Below, one piece after another: positions 1 through 8,936 of a DNA stretch of 64,000 nt. Below the pieces are notes generated by a model. It had not been told where the DNA came from and ran no database searches. It saw nothing but the letters and a program-made list of their open reading frames with translations. Each line of letters begins with the position of its first letter. Position 1 is the stretch's first letter. A program made the translations under genes and the position numbers. The stretch comes from JAHQVI01 sp050330195. GTDB lineage: Bacteria > Pseudomonadota > Alphaproteobacteria > Rhizobiales > Rhodomicrobiaceae. The stretch is taken from NCBI GenBank assembly GCA_050330195.1, contig JBHJOB010000029.1, forward strand, positions 5,534 through 69,533, written 5' to 3'.

Positions 1-937
1 GAGGAAATTCGCGCTTCAGGCTTCCCTGGACGTGGTCAGCCAGCCTTTCGGCTTCTCCCGTCCCCATGTCGACCAGGTCGACCCGGTTGACGACGGCGAT
101 GATGCGGTCCTTCTGGAGCCCCTTGAGCATGCGCAGGAGCGCCAGATCGCTGTGCGACAAGGGCTGCTGAGCCGTCAGCACCACGAGATAGATGTCAGCT
201 TCCCCGAGATTGCCGTGGGTAATCTCATCGCGGACGAGAAAAGGATCGTTGACGCCGGGCGTATCGATGATGATGGCCGGATAGCCCAGAGGCTGGCCTT
301 CCAGAAACACCTCGGCATTTTTCGTGATGTCCGAGAAATGGCGCTTGTCGTCTCCATCCTGCGCATCGCCATAGTCGCCAGCGCTCACATAGCGCTCAAG
401 CACATCCGCCGTGACCGAGGAGAAAAGATGATGCTTGCCCAGATGCGTCTCATATTTCGGACCGAGGCGGCTTTCCGCGCGCTTGCGCAATTCCTCAAGC
501 GGCTCCTGAAGCTGATCGGGGCTGATCGCGGCATTCCGCTCTACCGTCATGCTGCCGGCGCGGCCACCCGCCATGATATGTTCCCACTCCTCGTCGCTGA
601 AGAAATGAAACAGCGCCGTGTTGTTCTGCTCGGCTGGCGCGCCGAAATAGAGCTTGGTTATCACGGCGGTCGAGGGATTGATGTCGGTCGGCAACAATTC
701 GGGACGCCGGATCAATGCGTTGATCAGCGAACTCTTGCCGGCCTTGATCTGCCCGATGACCGCGATGCGGCAGCTATGCGACTCCAGATCGCTCTGGATC
801 GTGCTGACACAAGTACCTACACGGCTATGGATCGTATCCTGCAGATCTTCGCCGAGTTCGATGATGCGGTGCTTCATCTCCCCGAGCCGCTTGGTTACGC
901 GCGCGTCGATGAGACTGGAAAACGGTTCTGCGGTCAT
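1..937 (-). CDS. Dynamin-like GTPase, C-terminus beyond window edge
   Basis: The minus-strand frame is open from an ATG at 937, behind a GGAGCGGGG ribosome-binding site, to the window edge, so the stop lies outside. The G domain is clear: P-loop GQIKAGKSSL (about residue 53), a threonine in PTDINPST for switch I, DTPGVND for G3 and NRVD for G4. The first 50 residues are polar and probably helical. Bacterial dynamin-family proteins use GTP to remodel or tether membranes, and this fits a soluble or peripheral member. The plus-strand frame over the same bases is a shadow. The exact subfamily cannot be given without the C-terminal stalk. Confidence 0.85.
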   Translation of the reverse strand, partial: MTAEPFSSLIDARVTKRLGEMKHRIIELGEDLQDTIHSRVGTCVSTIQSDLESHSCRIAVIGQIKAGKSSLINALIRRPELLPTDINPSTAVITKLYFGAPAEQNNTALFHFFSDEEWEHIMAGGRAGSMTVERNAAISPDQLQEPLEELRKRAESRLGPKYETHLGKHHLFSSVTADVLERYVSAGDYGDAQDGDDKRHFSDITKNAEVFLEGQPLGYPAIIIDTPGVNDPFLVRDEITHGNLGEADIYLVVLTAQQPLSHSDLALLRMLKGLQKDRIIAVVNRVDLVDMGTGEAERLADHVQGSLKREFP

Positions 938-967
938 TCCCCGCTCCGGCTCTGCCTGATGCAATAG

Positions 968-1334
968 CACTGTCTGGTCCGGTTCAATGGCGTCCTGGCA
1001 CGAATATATCCGCCCGACGGAAGCTCCCGCCCGACGTAACCTCTCAAATACATTTTATCGGCCCTGTTCCCGTACAAATATCTTGGTTCTTCAGGCGGTT
1101 CCTGCGAAAAATTGGAACTCGCTACTCAATTCGGGCGTCTTATAGCATGTTTATCCTTCAAATGGACAAGCGTTGATCAATTCAGTCCGTTCACGCTTTT
1201 ATCCCGTCGACGATGCATACAAGCGGCAGTGATCCCTGACTTCTTCTTTCCGAATCGACATGCGAATTGCTTTTTCGAGCAAAGCTGCGCGAATTTGGTT
1301 AAACGTTATAGATGAAAGATGGGGGCAAATTTAG
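968..1334. other. Intergenic region, no gene supported
   Basis: This is the divergent gap between the GTPase (minus) and the membrane protease (plus). A 67-codon plus-strand frame at 1112-1315 has no protein-like features or ribosome-binding site and I do not call it. Promoters for both flanking genes should lie here, but no strong -35/-10 pair stood out. Confidence 0.5.
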
Positions 1335-2189
1335 ATGGAAAATTTTTTTTCATGGCTCTGGATCATTATTATCATTTTTGCTCTTCAGCCTATTCTGGCG
1401 GAACGCATCCGGGCCATGCAGCGCGCCACTGCGATCCGGGGAATCGAGCGTTCTGAAGGCTCCCGCGTCATCACCATGATCCATCGCCAGGAACGTCGCT
1501 CCCTGCTTGGCTTTCCGGTGTCCCGCTTCATCAATCTCGAAGATGCCCAGACCATCATCGCTGCGATCAAGGCCACGCCGCCGGACCGTCCCATCGACTT
1601 CATCGTTCATACGCCGGGCGGTCTCGTCCTGGCGGCCATGCAGATTGCCCGCGCGCTTCAGGCCCATCCGGCGCGCGTGCGCGTCGTGGTCCCCGTTTAC
1701 GCCATGTCCGGCGGAACGCTGATCGCGCTCGCCGCCGACGAGATCGTCATGGGCGAATTCTCCGTTCTTGGCCCGATAGACCCGCAACTCGCGGGCTTTC
1801 CGGCCGCCAGCATCGTACGGGCGCGCAACAGCAAACCCATCGAAGAGGTCCATGATCTGACGCTTGTTCTGGCCGATATGAGCGAGAAAGCATTGATGCA
1901 GGTCAAGCGCGGCGCGATCGAGTTGACGCAGGAACGTCTCGGCGAGGAAAGAGCAGGCGCGCTGGCCGAAAAGCTGGCTGGCGGGCAGTGGACGCACGAT
2001 TACGCACTGACCTACCAGGAGGCCTCATCGCTCGGCTTGCCGGTGCAGGTGGGACTGCCGGAGCAGGTGCTGAAGCTCATGACGCTCTATCCGCAGCCGG
2101 TGCAGACATCGGCCGTGGAATATTTGCCCATCGAGCCCTCGAACGGCCGGGGGAGGCCGCAATCCGTTCCCGCGCCGGGAACTTCCTAG
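1335..2189 (+). CDS. ClpP-fold membrane serine protease, SDH (DUF114) family
   Basis: A 284-residue protein starting behind a GGGGG ribosome-binding site. An N-terminal hydrophobic anchor (about residues 5-20) is followed by a ClpP/crotonase-like fold. HTPGG marks the oxyanion region, and AMSGGT carries the probable nucleophilic serine, followed by GPIDPQL typical of this family. These SppA-related proteases are membrane-tethered and have poorly known substrates. The C-terminus (about 40 residues) is Pro/Ser-rich. It stands alone, 72 bp before the next gene. Family assignment is firm; the biological role is not. Confidence 0.85.
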   Translation: MENFFSWLWIIIIIFALQPILAERIRAMQRATAIRGIERSEGSRVITMIHRQERRSLLGFPVSRFINLEDAQTIIAAIKATPPDRPIDFIVHTPGGLVLAAMQIARALQAHPARVRVVVPVYAMSGGTLIALAADEIVMGEFSVLGPIDPQLAGFPAASIVRARNSKPIEEVHDLTLVLADMSEKALMQVKRGAIELTQERLGEERAGALAEKLAGGQWTHDYALTYQEASSLGLPVQVGLPEQVLKLMTLYPQPVQTSAVEYLPIEPSNGRGRPQSVPAPGTS

Positions 2190-2261
2190 TCTGCGCGACG
2201 TGAGCAGCCTGCCCATGGCGGCGTATGGACACGCTGAACGCGCATATGAGAAAAGGCGCAG

Positions 2262-2777
2262 ATGCCGTCATTCATATATTTCGCCTATGGCTCCAACATG
2301 CTCAGCACGCGCCTGCGGGAGCGCTGCCCGAGCGCGGAACCTTTGGGGCTTGGCTGGATCAGCGGCTATTCCGTCGTCTTCGACAAGGAGGGGCGGGACG
2401 GCTCGGGAAAGGCGACCTTGCGGCCGGATGCGCGCGCGGATGCTGCGGTGCATGGCGTTCTCTACCGTGTCGCGCAGGCCGAGCGCGAGGCGCTTGATCG
2501 TGCGGAGGCCCGCTACGACCGGCTGGACGATTTCGCCGTGACGACCGGTTTGGGCGAATCACCTATCCTCGCAAGCGTCTATATTGCGCCTCCAAAGGCC
2601 TGCCGAAGCAATCTGGCGCCTTTCGACTGGTATGTTGCGCTGATCGAATCAGGCGCACGAGAACATGATCTGCATCCCGACTACATAGGCAGGCTTTGCG
2701 GCATTGAAGCGGCGCCGGACCACGATGCAGCCAGAAGCGCACTCATGAATGAACTGGCGAAAATCAAACGCCTGTAG
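2262..2777 (+). CDS. Gamma-glutamylcyclotransferase-like (AIG2/GGCT fold) protein
   Basis: A 171-residue protein with the family signature FAYGSNM at residues 7-13 (the glutamyl-binding loop) and the segment LDRAEARYDRL, where GGCT enzymes carry the catalytic glutamate. Family members cyclise gamma-glutamyl amides to 5-oxoproline, but many bacterial members have unknown substrates. The ATG at 2262 is preceded by an AAAGG-type ribosome-binding site. It may be transcribed with the protease upstream and ends before a plus-strand terminator-like hairpin. Confidence 0.8.
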   Translation: MPSFIYFAYGSNMLSTRLRERCPSAEPLGLGWISGYSVVFDKEGRDGSGKATLRPDARADAAVHGVLYRVAQAEREALDRAEARYDRLDDFAVTTGLGESPILASVYIAPPKACRSNLAPFDWYVALIESGAREHDLHPDYIGRLCGIEAAPDHDAARSALMNELAKIKRL

Positions 2778-2987
2778 AGGTTTGCACCAACGTGTTGGCA
2801 GGACCGAAAAATCACGGTCCGTAGTGTCCCTTCGTGGTGTTCCTTATCCCAGCACGCTTGTTTCTTTCCATAACAATCCAAAATTGGCTCACGGGATCGT
2901 GAACTCGCCACAGTTCGGGCATAATCCCGCGCCACTATTTGCGCCGGTAACTGCCAGGGCACTAGTTTGACCGGGGGGCAGAGGAAG

Positions 2988-3023
2988 GGTCCGGGCTGTG
3001 GGGAGTATGGCCCGGGCCTTTTT
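2988..3023 (+). terminator. Terminator-like hairpin after the GGCT-like gene
   Basis: A nine-pair stem (left arm 2988-2996, right arm 3010-3018, one G-T pair) is followed by five T. It sits between the GGCT-like gene and the convergent CYTH gene. A second small hairpin (GGACCG/CGGTCC, 2801-2820) lies directly after the GGCT stop. Confidence 0.55.
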
Positions 3024-3052
3024 CATTGGCGGTTCCAATTGCCGCCGCGCCG

Positions 3053-3517
3053 CTATTGCGGAAGGCCGTGGATCGCAAGACTGGCGTTGGAATAGCGCTT
3101 GTCGGTTGTTATTTCCGCGCCAAGCCAGTCTGGCCGGCTGAACTGCATATCCCGGTCCGGCAGTTCGATTTCCGCGATGACCAACCCCGCGAGCACGCCG
3201 CTGAACACGTCGATCTCCCAACGCGCGTTCCCGCAAGACACGATATGGCGCTGCTTTTCGATCATGTTTCCGCTGCGCATCTCCATGAGCGTTTCCGCGT
3301 CCTCAACTGGTATGGAATATTCGAACTCAAGCCGCTCGATCTCCGCCTGAGCGCTTTTGATCGTCATGTACGCTTCGGCCTTTTCCACGATGCGAATGCG
3401 GATCGAGGCCTGCCCCGTGAGAGCAAGATAGGCCTGCCTGAATTGCCGGGGCGCTTCCGCGCTTTCCCGCCAGCTGGAATTGACAACAAGGAAACGCCGC
3501 TCGATCTCGATCGCCAT
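3053..3517 (-). CDS. CYTH-domain phosphohydrolase (triphosphate tunnel fold)
   Basis: A 154-residue single-domain protein with the diagnostic N-terminal EIERRFLV and alternating charged residues (RIRIVEKAEAYMTIK, EIDVF, AEIELP) that line the triphosphate tunnel. Bacterial short CYTH proteins are mostly inorganic triphosphatases or related enzymes; adenylate cyclase activity (class IV) is less likely at this size. It is convergent with the GGCT-like gene and divergent from serA. Confidence 0.85.
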   Translation of the reverse strand: MAIEIERRFLVVNSSWRESAEAPRQFRQAYLALTGQASIRIRIVEKAEAYMTIKSAQAEIERLEFEYSIPVEDAETLMEMRSGNMIEKQRHIVSCGNARWEIDVFSGVLAGLVIAEIELPDRDMQFSRPDWLGAEITTDKRYSNASLAIHGLPQ

Positions 3518-3661
3518 GGAATGCTCACCTCTTGCCGGGGGCTCGTGAATTGCCTGTTACTTCCGCTGTCTTCTAGCGTGATTGTGCGCGGATCACTTGA
3601 AAAAGCCGCCTATAGCTGCTCATTGTCGCAACAATTCGCTCGCAATCACCATCAGGCACAC

Positions 3662-4909
3662 ATGACCACGATCCTCTCGCGCCCCAAGGAAAAAATCAAA
3701 ATTCTTCTGCTTGAAGGCATCTCCGACAGCGCCGCCGCCGCTTTCACCGCAGCCGGCTACACCAATGTCGAGCTGCAAAAAAAGGCGTTGAACGGCGAGG
3801 AATTGCGCGAAGCGCTGGACGGCGTCTCCATGCTCGGCATTCGCTCGCGCACGCAATTGACGGGCGAGGCGCTCGACAACCAGCGCTCGGTCATCGCGGT
3901 CGGCTGTTTCTCGGTCGGCACCAATCAGGTCGATCTCTGGTCCGCGCGCGATTTCGGCATACCCGTCTTCAACGCGCCTTTCTCGAATACGCGCAGCGTT
4001 GCCGAACTGACGATCGCCGAGATCGTCATGCTGTTCCGGGGCATTTTTCCCAAATCGGCCGCCGCGCATAGAGGCGACTGGCAGAAAAGCGCAACAGGCT
4101 CCCATGAAGTTCGCGGCAAGACGCTCGGCATTATCGGCTATGGCAATATCGGTAGCCAGCTTGCCGAACTGGCCGAGGCGATGGGGATGCGCGTCATCTT
4201 CTTCGACCCGACCGACAAGCTGAACCGGGGCAATGTGCAGCCGAGCGAGACGTTGAACGCAATGCTGGCCGAAGCGGATGCCGTCAGCATTCATGTGCCG
4301 GAAACGCCGCAAACCAGGGGAATGCTCGGGGCAGCAGAATTCCGGGCGATGAAACGCGGCGCGTTCTTCATCAACAATGCGCGCGGCACCGTGTTCGACG
4401 ACGAGGCGCTTGCAAGCGCGTTGAAGGACGGGCATCTGGCAGGCGCGGCGGTTGACGTCTTTCCCGTTGAGCCGAAAGCGGCGGACGAGAAATTCGTTTC
4501 GCCCTTGCAGGGGCTCGATAATGTGATCCTCACGCCGCACATCGGCGGTTCGACACAGGAAGCGCAGGAGCGGATCGGTTCGGAAGTCGCGCGAAAGCTC
4601 ATCGAATATTCCGACGTCGGCTCCACCTATGGCGCGGTCAACTTCCCGCAGGTGCAACTGCCGCAGCGCCCCACCGGCACCCGCTTCATCCAGATGCACC
4701 GGAATTTGCCGGGCGAAATCAACCGGCTGAACGAGATTTTCGCCCATCGCGAGATCAACATCGCGGCGCAGTTCTTCCAGACGGACGGCAATATCGGCTA
4801 CGTCGTTCTCGACGCGGACAAGCCGGTTGAGGATGCCCGCAATGTGCTCAAGGAAATCCGGGCGCTGGAAGGCACCATCCGGGCGCGTGTGCTCTACAGC
4901 CGGAGCTGA
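3662..4909 (+). CDS. serA: D-3-phosphoglycerate dehydrogenase
   Basis: A 415-residue protein catalysing the first step of phosphoserine biosynthesis (3-phosphoglycerate to 3-phosphohydroxypyruvate, NAD-dependent). A substrate-binding domain is followed by a Rossmann domain with the GxGxxG motif in GIIGYGNIGSQ, the catalytic arginine in NNARGT, and the histidine in LTPHIGGST. A C-terminal ACT domain (from about residue 345, HRNLPGEINRLNEIF) indicates serine feedback control, as in the E. coli-type enzyme (about 410 residues). The open frame continues upstream to 3026, but homology starts at MTTILSRPKEKIKIL, so I place the start at 3662. Confidence 0.95.
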   Translation: MTTILSRPKEKIKILLLEGISDSAAAAFTAAGYTNVELQKKALNGEELREALDGVSMLGIRSRTQLTGEALDNQRSVIAVGCFSVGTNQVDLWSARDFGIPVFNAPFSNTRSVAELTIAEIVMLFRGIFPKSAAAHRGDWQKSATGSHEVRGKTLGIIGYGNIGSQLAELAEAMGMRVIFFDPTDKLNRGNVQPSETLNAMLAEADAVSIHVPETPQTRGMLGAAEFRAMKRGAFFINNARGTVFDDEALASALKDGHLAGAAVDVFPVEPKAADEKFVSPLQGLDNVILTPHIGGSTQEAQERIGSEVARKLIEYSDVGSTYGAVNFPQVQLPQRPTGTRFIQMHRNLPGEINRLNEIFAHREINIAAQFFQTDGNIGYVVLDADKPVEDARNVLKEIRALEGTIRARVLYSRS

Positions 4910-4939
4910 AAGCGCGGGATCAGGGCCGGATAAAAAGAG

Positions 4940-4977
4940 GGATCATGACCGCTCTTTTGCTGCGGCGGTCATGATCC
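4940..4977. terminator. Hairpin between convergent serA and deacetylase gene
   Basis: A perfect 13-bp inverted repeat (GGATCATGACCGC at 4940-4952 and its complement at 4965-4977). It lies at the 3' ends of two convergent genes and has no long T-run. It probably acts as a bidirectional transcript end. Confidence 0.5.
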
Positions 4978-5007
4978 AGGGGGGACTCAGATACGGGGAG
5001 AATTCGA

Positions 5008-6099
5008 CTATCCGGCTGCCCGGTGCAGCTTCGATCCAGTCGCTGGCACGCTGCCGCCGCTCAGCATCAGCGCGCGAACAAGGGTCGCCGGATCATTGTC
5101 CAGCGCGATGCGGGGCAACGCCATCAGCTCGCGCGCATGTTCCGGCCATAGGGCGCCTTCGATATTTGTGACAGCGGTCGCCAATTCGAGATCGCTCGCG
5201 ATCTTGACGTCGCGTGCTGTCACGGATGCGGACGGTCCGGCCGGAAAAGCCAGATGGCGCGGCCGGGTGCCGGTTGCATTTTCCAGTATGCCAAGCGACT
5301 TGCCGACCGCGTCGCATGCCTGATCGTAACTCAATCCGCTCAAGGGCTGGTGACTGTCCGCATGAACGCCGATCGTCACCAACTCGCTTTCGGCAAGTTC
5401 CGCCAGTTCCTGAAGCGAAAGCATTTCGCGCCGTGCGGCGATTTCCTTGTGAAACTTCTGTTTCCTGAGCAAAGCCTCGATGATTGTCTCGCGGCTTTGA
5501 TGATCCAGCCCGCTGAGCCGGCGGTACAGACGGGAATAGGCGATTTGCTTTTCCGCATACGACCTGCAGCGCAACTCCTCGGCGTCATCGCCGATTGCAA
5601 CCGAAAGTCTGTCGCTTTCCTTGACCAGCACTTCCAGAGCGAGCCACCACGGAAGCGCGCTGCCATCCAGATAGTCGGTCGCGGCATATATCGCGAAAGG
5701 AATGCCGCGCTTCAGGAATAGCGGGTAAACGAAATCCCTGACGCTGCGATAGGCTCCGTCGAATGTGAAGCAGACGAAACGGCTTTCCATGTCCTGCTCG
5801 ACCAGACGCCGCCGCATTTCGTCCAGCGACACCGCTTCAAGCTTCTGCGCAGCGATGAGCGAGACCATTTCTTCCAGAAGACGCGGATCGGTCTCCGCGA
5901 TCGTGCCGTCCGACGCGAGGCTTTCCTCGTGCGGACGGACGCGCTGGATCATGAAGATTGCGCCTGCTCCCATGGAAAATCTGGGAAGGACGTTCGGTCT
6001 GTCATTGAGATAGTGCGTGCGCAGATATGCGCCGAACTGCCCTCTCGGCAAGTCACGAATCACGGCCAGCCCCCAAGCCCTGACGCGGAACGTCTGCAC
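5008..6099 (-). CDS. Polysaccharide deacetylase family protein
   Basis: A 363-residue protein with a NodB-homology core: FTFDGAYRS (motif 1 region, about residue 112) and GVHADSHQPLS (metal-binding H-x3-H, about residue 242). Family members remove N-acetyl groups from chitin-like or exopolysaccharide chains. Motif 1 normally reads TFDDGY; here it is TFDGAY, so one of the two aspartates is replaced and activity may be altered. The start could be downstream (for example at MGAGAIF). The same-strand upstream neighbour resembles an exopolysaccharide tyrosine-kinase domain, which supports an envelope or exopolysaccharide role. Confidence 0.75.
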   Translation of the reverse strand: MQTFRVRAWGLAVIRDLPRGQFGAYLRTHYLNDRPNVLPRFSMGAGAIFMIQRVRPHEESLASDGTIAETDPRLLEEMVSLIAAQKLEAVSLDEMRRRLVEQDMESRFVCFTFDGAYRSVRDFVYPLFLKRGIPFAIYAATDYLDGSALPWWLALEVLVKESDRLSVAIGDDAEELRCRSYAEKQIAYSRLYRRLSGLDHQSRETIIEALLRKQKFHKEIAARREMLSLQELAELAESELVTIGVHADSHQPLSGLSYDQACDAVGKSLGILENATGTRPRHLAFPAGPSASVTARDVKIASDLELATAVTNIEGALWPEHARELMALPRIALDNDPATLVRALMLSGGSVPATGSKLHRAAG

Positions 6100-6285
6100 G
6101 CCCGCTGCGGTCTGTTCCGCCTCCTGGAACGGAGACCGAAAACCCGACTCTCATTTCACTTTGTTCAAGCCCGTTCCATGCCGACAAAATGGTATGCGAT
6201 TTTGCCTGACCGGCCCAAATGCGCCCGAAATGAGGCTGGCATGATTCGCCGTCGGGCCCAAGCCGGATCGCGGCGGGCGTGGCGA

Positions 6286-6993
6286 TTAATCCCGGCTGTG
6301 ATCGGAAAGCCGAAGGATGGGAAAATCGTGCCGAGCGAGCGGTATGCTGGCGAAGGCGTCCTGTTGCCGCTGCCGGTCTTCAACGACGACCGCCGCTGAA
6401 AATTGGCGTCTCATGTTGTCGGCAAGGCCCTGGGCTTCGTCGAATTCGGCGCAGAAGACGATCCAGTGATAGGCTTCATCGAGCGCCCGGAAAACGCTGT
6501 CCGCCGCGCCCGGTTCTCCCCAGGGGCCGCCGACGGCGCGAGGCCTGCCCGAGCCGATGAAATGGCAATCGCCGCGCGGATCGCGCCGGATCACCCCGTC
6601 GAATTCCGCGCGGCCCTGACAGAGTTCGGCAAGCCCCGGAGAGCGCGGCAGTCCGAGAAGCGATGAGACCGCCAGGGCGGACTGGCTCGTGTCGACCAGC
6701 AGGGTCAATTCCTCGCGGCTGGCGAGGGCGCGCGCGACGCCGAGTGCATGATGCTGGATGGCGCCATCCTTGCCCGCGATCAGGACGCGATTGGAAATAT
6801 CCTGTTCGCTCCATTCGCCGCAATTCGTATCGATCCATTTTGCGATTCGCTGCTCGCGGGCCGCTTGGCGCATACCGGAGCCGCCGTCCCCGAGGAGCGA
6901 TTTCGGTCTCAACAGATTCAGTTTCAAAATGCGCCTCGACCAAACGGAAAGCAGCGGAGCCAGCAAGGGCAGCATCCCCATAACCCACGCCAC
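6286..6993 (-). CDS. CpsD/BY-kinase-like protein lacking a recognisable Walker A
   Basis: A 235-residue protein. Residues about 65-160 follow the order of bacterial tyrosine kinases of capsule and exopolysaccharide export: a strand (RVLIAG), a helix, LLVDTSQSALAVSSLLGL at the Walker A' position, then SPGLAELCQG and a late glycine turn (FIGSGRP). The expected GxxxGKS/T P-loop is replaced by AGKDGAIQH, so ATP binding is doubtful. An N-terminal hydrophobic stretch may be a membrane anchor. It lies 186 bp upstream of the deacetylase on the same strand. Call by pattern only. Confidence 0.5.
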   Translation of the reverse strand: MAWVMGMLPLLAPLLSVWSRRILKLNLLRPKSLLGDGGSGMRQAAREQRIAKWIDTNCGEWSEQDISNRVLIAGKDGAIQHHALGVARALASREELTLLVDTSQSALAVSSLLGLPRSPGLAELCQGRAEFDGVIRRDPRGDCHFIGSGRPRAVGGPWGEPGAADSVFRALDEAYHWIVFCAEFDEAQGLADNMRRQFSAAVVVEDRQRQQDAFASIPLARHDFPILRLSDHSRD

Positions 6994-7507
6994 GGGAGAA
7001 ACCGGGCAGGTCCCGGCACCCGCGCGAGCCAGGTGCAGATTAGGTGAGCGTGGCCGATTCGGAAAGCGGAGCGCGTGCAGGGCGGTTTCCAGACGGGGAA
7101 CTGCGGGTCTTGCGACGAAATGAAGCTTGCACGAAACAAGTGATTCGCATACGTGAAGCAGCTCAATAAAAGATATTTTATCGTCCTGAATGTGATATCT
7201 GGCATCTAAGATGTAAGATACTCAGTTAGTCGTGCGTATGTATTCATATGCATCCAAATTGTATATCTGCTGATGATTGCAAATCTACGTATGTTCCATA
7301 TTTAATATAAATTGATAAAATGGTAAATTATAAATATCTTTGAATTCATCATGATTCATATCTATATTTAATTAAACCACTTTGCGATGCATGAATAGGC
7401 GAAAGAGGGAATTGTCAAAAATTTTTTGTCATCTCATTCTTGCCGGTGAAGCTGAAAGCTCGCAGGATGGTCTCTGAGCAAAACTTACGAATAACGGAAA
7501 TCTTACG
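6994..7507. other. Gap with a strongly AT-rich core
   Basis: No gene is supported. Bases about 7140-7420 are very AT-rich (many TAAAT/ATATTT runs) within otherwise GC-rich DNA. The stretch probably contains the promoter of the GntR-type gene and of the divergent kinase-like gene. It could also be a xenogeneic-silencer target or a remnant of transferred DNA. Confidence 0.5.
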
Positions 7508-8284
7508 ATGGATGACATTGCAGCGGCACAGCGCTATCAGACCCCGCTGTTTTCGATGGAACGCGAAGACGACACGACGAGCCTGATCTCCCGGCGGCAG
7601 CTTCACGATGACCTTCTGGTCTTTCTTCGCGAATTGATCATCAGCGGGGAATTGCCGGAAGATACAAAAATTCCGGAAAAGGAGCTGTGCGCGCGCTTCA
7701 GCGTGTCGCGGACGCCCTTACGCGAAGCGCTCAAGGTTCTGGCGTTCGAGGGTCTGGTCGTCCTCAACCACAATCGGGGCGCCATCGTGAAACCCTTGAG
7801 CCTTCAGGACATGGAGGAAGTTTTCCCGATTTATGGCCGTCTCGAAGGTCTTGCCGGGCAACTTGCCTGCGAGCGGCTGAGCAAGGACGGCATCGCGGAC
7901 CTGATGCGTCTTCATGAACGCATGATAGAATGCACCAGAAATGAAGACGTGGAAGGCGTGGTTGCGGTGAATGAGCAGATTCACGGGAGCATTCAGGCGG
8001 CGTCAGGCAATCGAAATCTGCTGCAACTGCTTCGATATGTGACGGGCAAGGTCCGGCGAGCGAGGCTGGCGGGCCGGTTATCAAAGACGGGCCTCGTCAA
8101 CGCCCTGGCCGAGCACGAGCGGATCATGAGTGCGCTTGAGGCGCGGAACGCAGCGCTGTTCGCTGAGGCCATACGCGATCACATCGAGAACCGCTTTCAG
8201 GCTCTGCGGGATGCCTGGATCGCCAGCGAGGAAGGAACGGGCGTTACCGCGTTCCAGGATTACGAGAACCTCCGGATGGCGTGA
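7508..8284 (+). CDS. GntR-family transcriptional regulator with FCD domain
   Basis: A 258-residue FadR-subgroup regulator. The winged helix-turn-helix lies at about residues 35-95, with ARFSVSRTPLREALKVL typical of GntR recognition helices. A helical FCD effector domain follows (about 105-235). Such proteins usually repress a neighbouring catabolic or transport operon and release DNA on binding an organic acid. The adjacent genes (small membrane protein and DMT exporter) do not reveal the ligand. Confidence 0.9.
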   Translation: MDDIAAAQRYQTPLFSMEREDDTTSLISRRQLHDDLLVFLRELIISGELPEDTKIPEKELCARFSVSRTPLREALKVLAFEGLVVLNHNRGAIVKPLSLQDMEEVFPIYGRLEGLAGQLACERLSKDGIADLMRLHERMIECTRNEDVEGVVAVNEQIHGSIQAASGNRNLLQLLRYVTGKVRRARLAGRLSKTGLVNALAEHERIMSALEARNAALFAEAIRDHIENRFQALRDAWIASEEGTGVTAFQDYENLRMA

Positions 8285-8324
8285 GCGGCTGTGCGCGCAG
8301 GGCGCGGCGGCGCGTGTGCAAGAG

Positions 8325-8356
8325 ATGGTATCCAATTTTATCGGATCTCACTCTAG
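8325..8356 (+). repeat. Intergenic repeat, copy 1
   Basis: The motif ATGGTATCCA, four bases, ATCGGATCTCnCTCnAG is shared with 22970-23001 and, more loosely, 24831-24861. It lies between the GntR gene and the next small gene and is probably a genome-wide interspersed repeat. Confidence 0.6.
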
Positions 8357-8538
8357 GATTTCACGCTGGAATGCGTATGCTGCTGGGTTCATGAACGTCG
8401 ACCCTGTCATGGGCCGATCCAGCGACGATGACGTGCCCTTTCATATCTTCCGGGACCACATAAGGGCTTTCAGCTCGTTCAATTCCGTTGACCGGGGGCT
8501 GAGCATCGCGTCGCGCCCGTTGTGCTTTTGTAGGATGT

Positions 8539-8913
8539 ATGGCCGTGAACGCCCTCTTGAGAATCATCTTTTATCCGCCGCTACTCGTCGCCTATCTCGT
8601 GATCGAAGTCTTTGCGGCGATGCTTGCCTATATGTATCTCAATATCAATCACCTCGACTTGTTCGGCTCGATGGTCCGGCTGTCGGGGGAATTGCTCGGT
8701 CAATTCGAGGCGCAGCTCAAGTTTTTCTACCCCGAACTTGCGAATAATGCCTATGCGACCATCCTTGGCGAGCTGAATCCGAAATCCGTGCTCCTGCTGA
8801 TCATTGGGCTGACGATAAGCACTGTCGTGCGTCTGATGATCTGGTCGTTTCACAAGGGCGCCGACAGGATGCGTCCGGCGAACGAGGAAGCCGCCGCCGC
8901 GGATCGGCCCTGA
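8539..8913 (+). CDS. Small two-TM membrane protein, unknown function
   Basis: A 124-residue protein with a hydrophobic segment at about 5-35 and another at about 90-110, separated by an acidic/amphipathic loop, ending in a charged tail rich in Ala, Glu and Asp. An AGGA sequence lies just before the ATG. I do not recognise the family. It is convergent with the DMT transporter gene. Confidence 0.6.
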   Translation: MAVNALLRIIFYPPLLVAYLVIEVFAAMLAYMYLNINHLDLFGSMVRLSGELLGQFEAQLKFFYPELANNAYATILGELNPKSVLLLIIGLTISTVVRLMIWSFHKGADRMRPANEEAAAADRP

Positions 8914-8936
8914 CCGAAAGTCCCGGATCTGTTCTG

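Noticed and set aside
32..967. Long plus-strand open frame at the left edge
   Set aside because: It is the antisense of a clear dynamin-like GTPase with P-loop, DTPG and NRVD motifs on the minus strand.
1112..1315. 67-codon frame in the first intergenic gap
   Set aside because: No ribosome-binding site, no protein-like composition.
2940..3020. GAGGAAGGGTCCGGGCT resembles the conserved GAGGAAAGTCCGGGC of RNase P RNA
   Set aside because: The surrounding helices and the second conserved region are missing and a terminator-like hairpin follows directly. Chance similarity.
3026..3661. N-terminal extension of the serA frame
   Set aside because: The extra 212 codons are antisense to the CYTH gene and a normal-length SerA starts at 3662.
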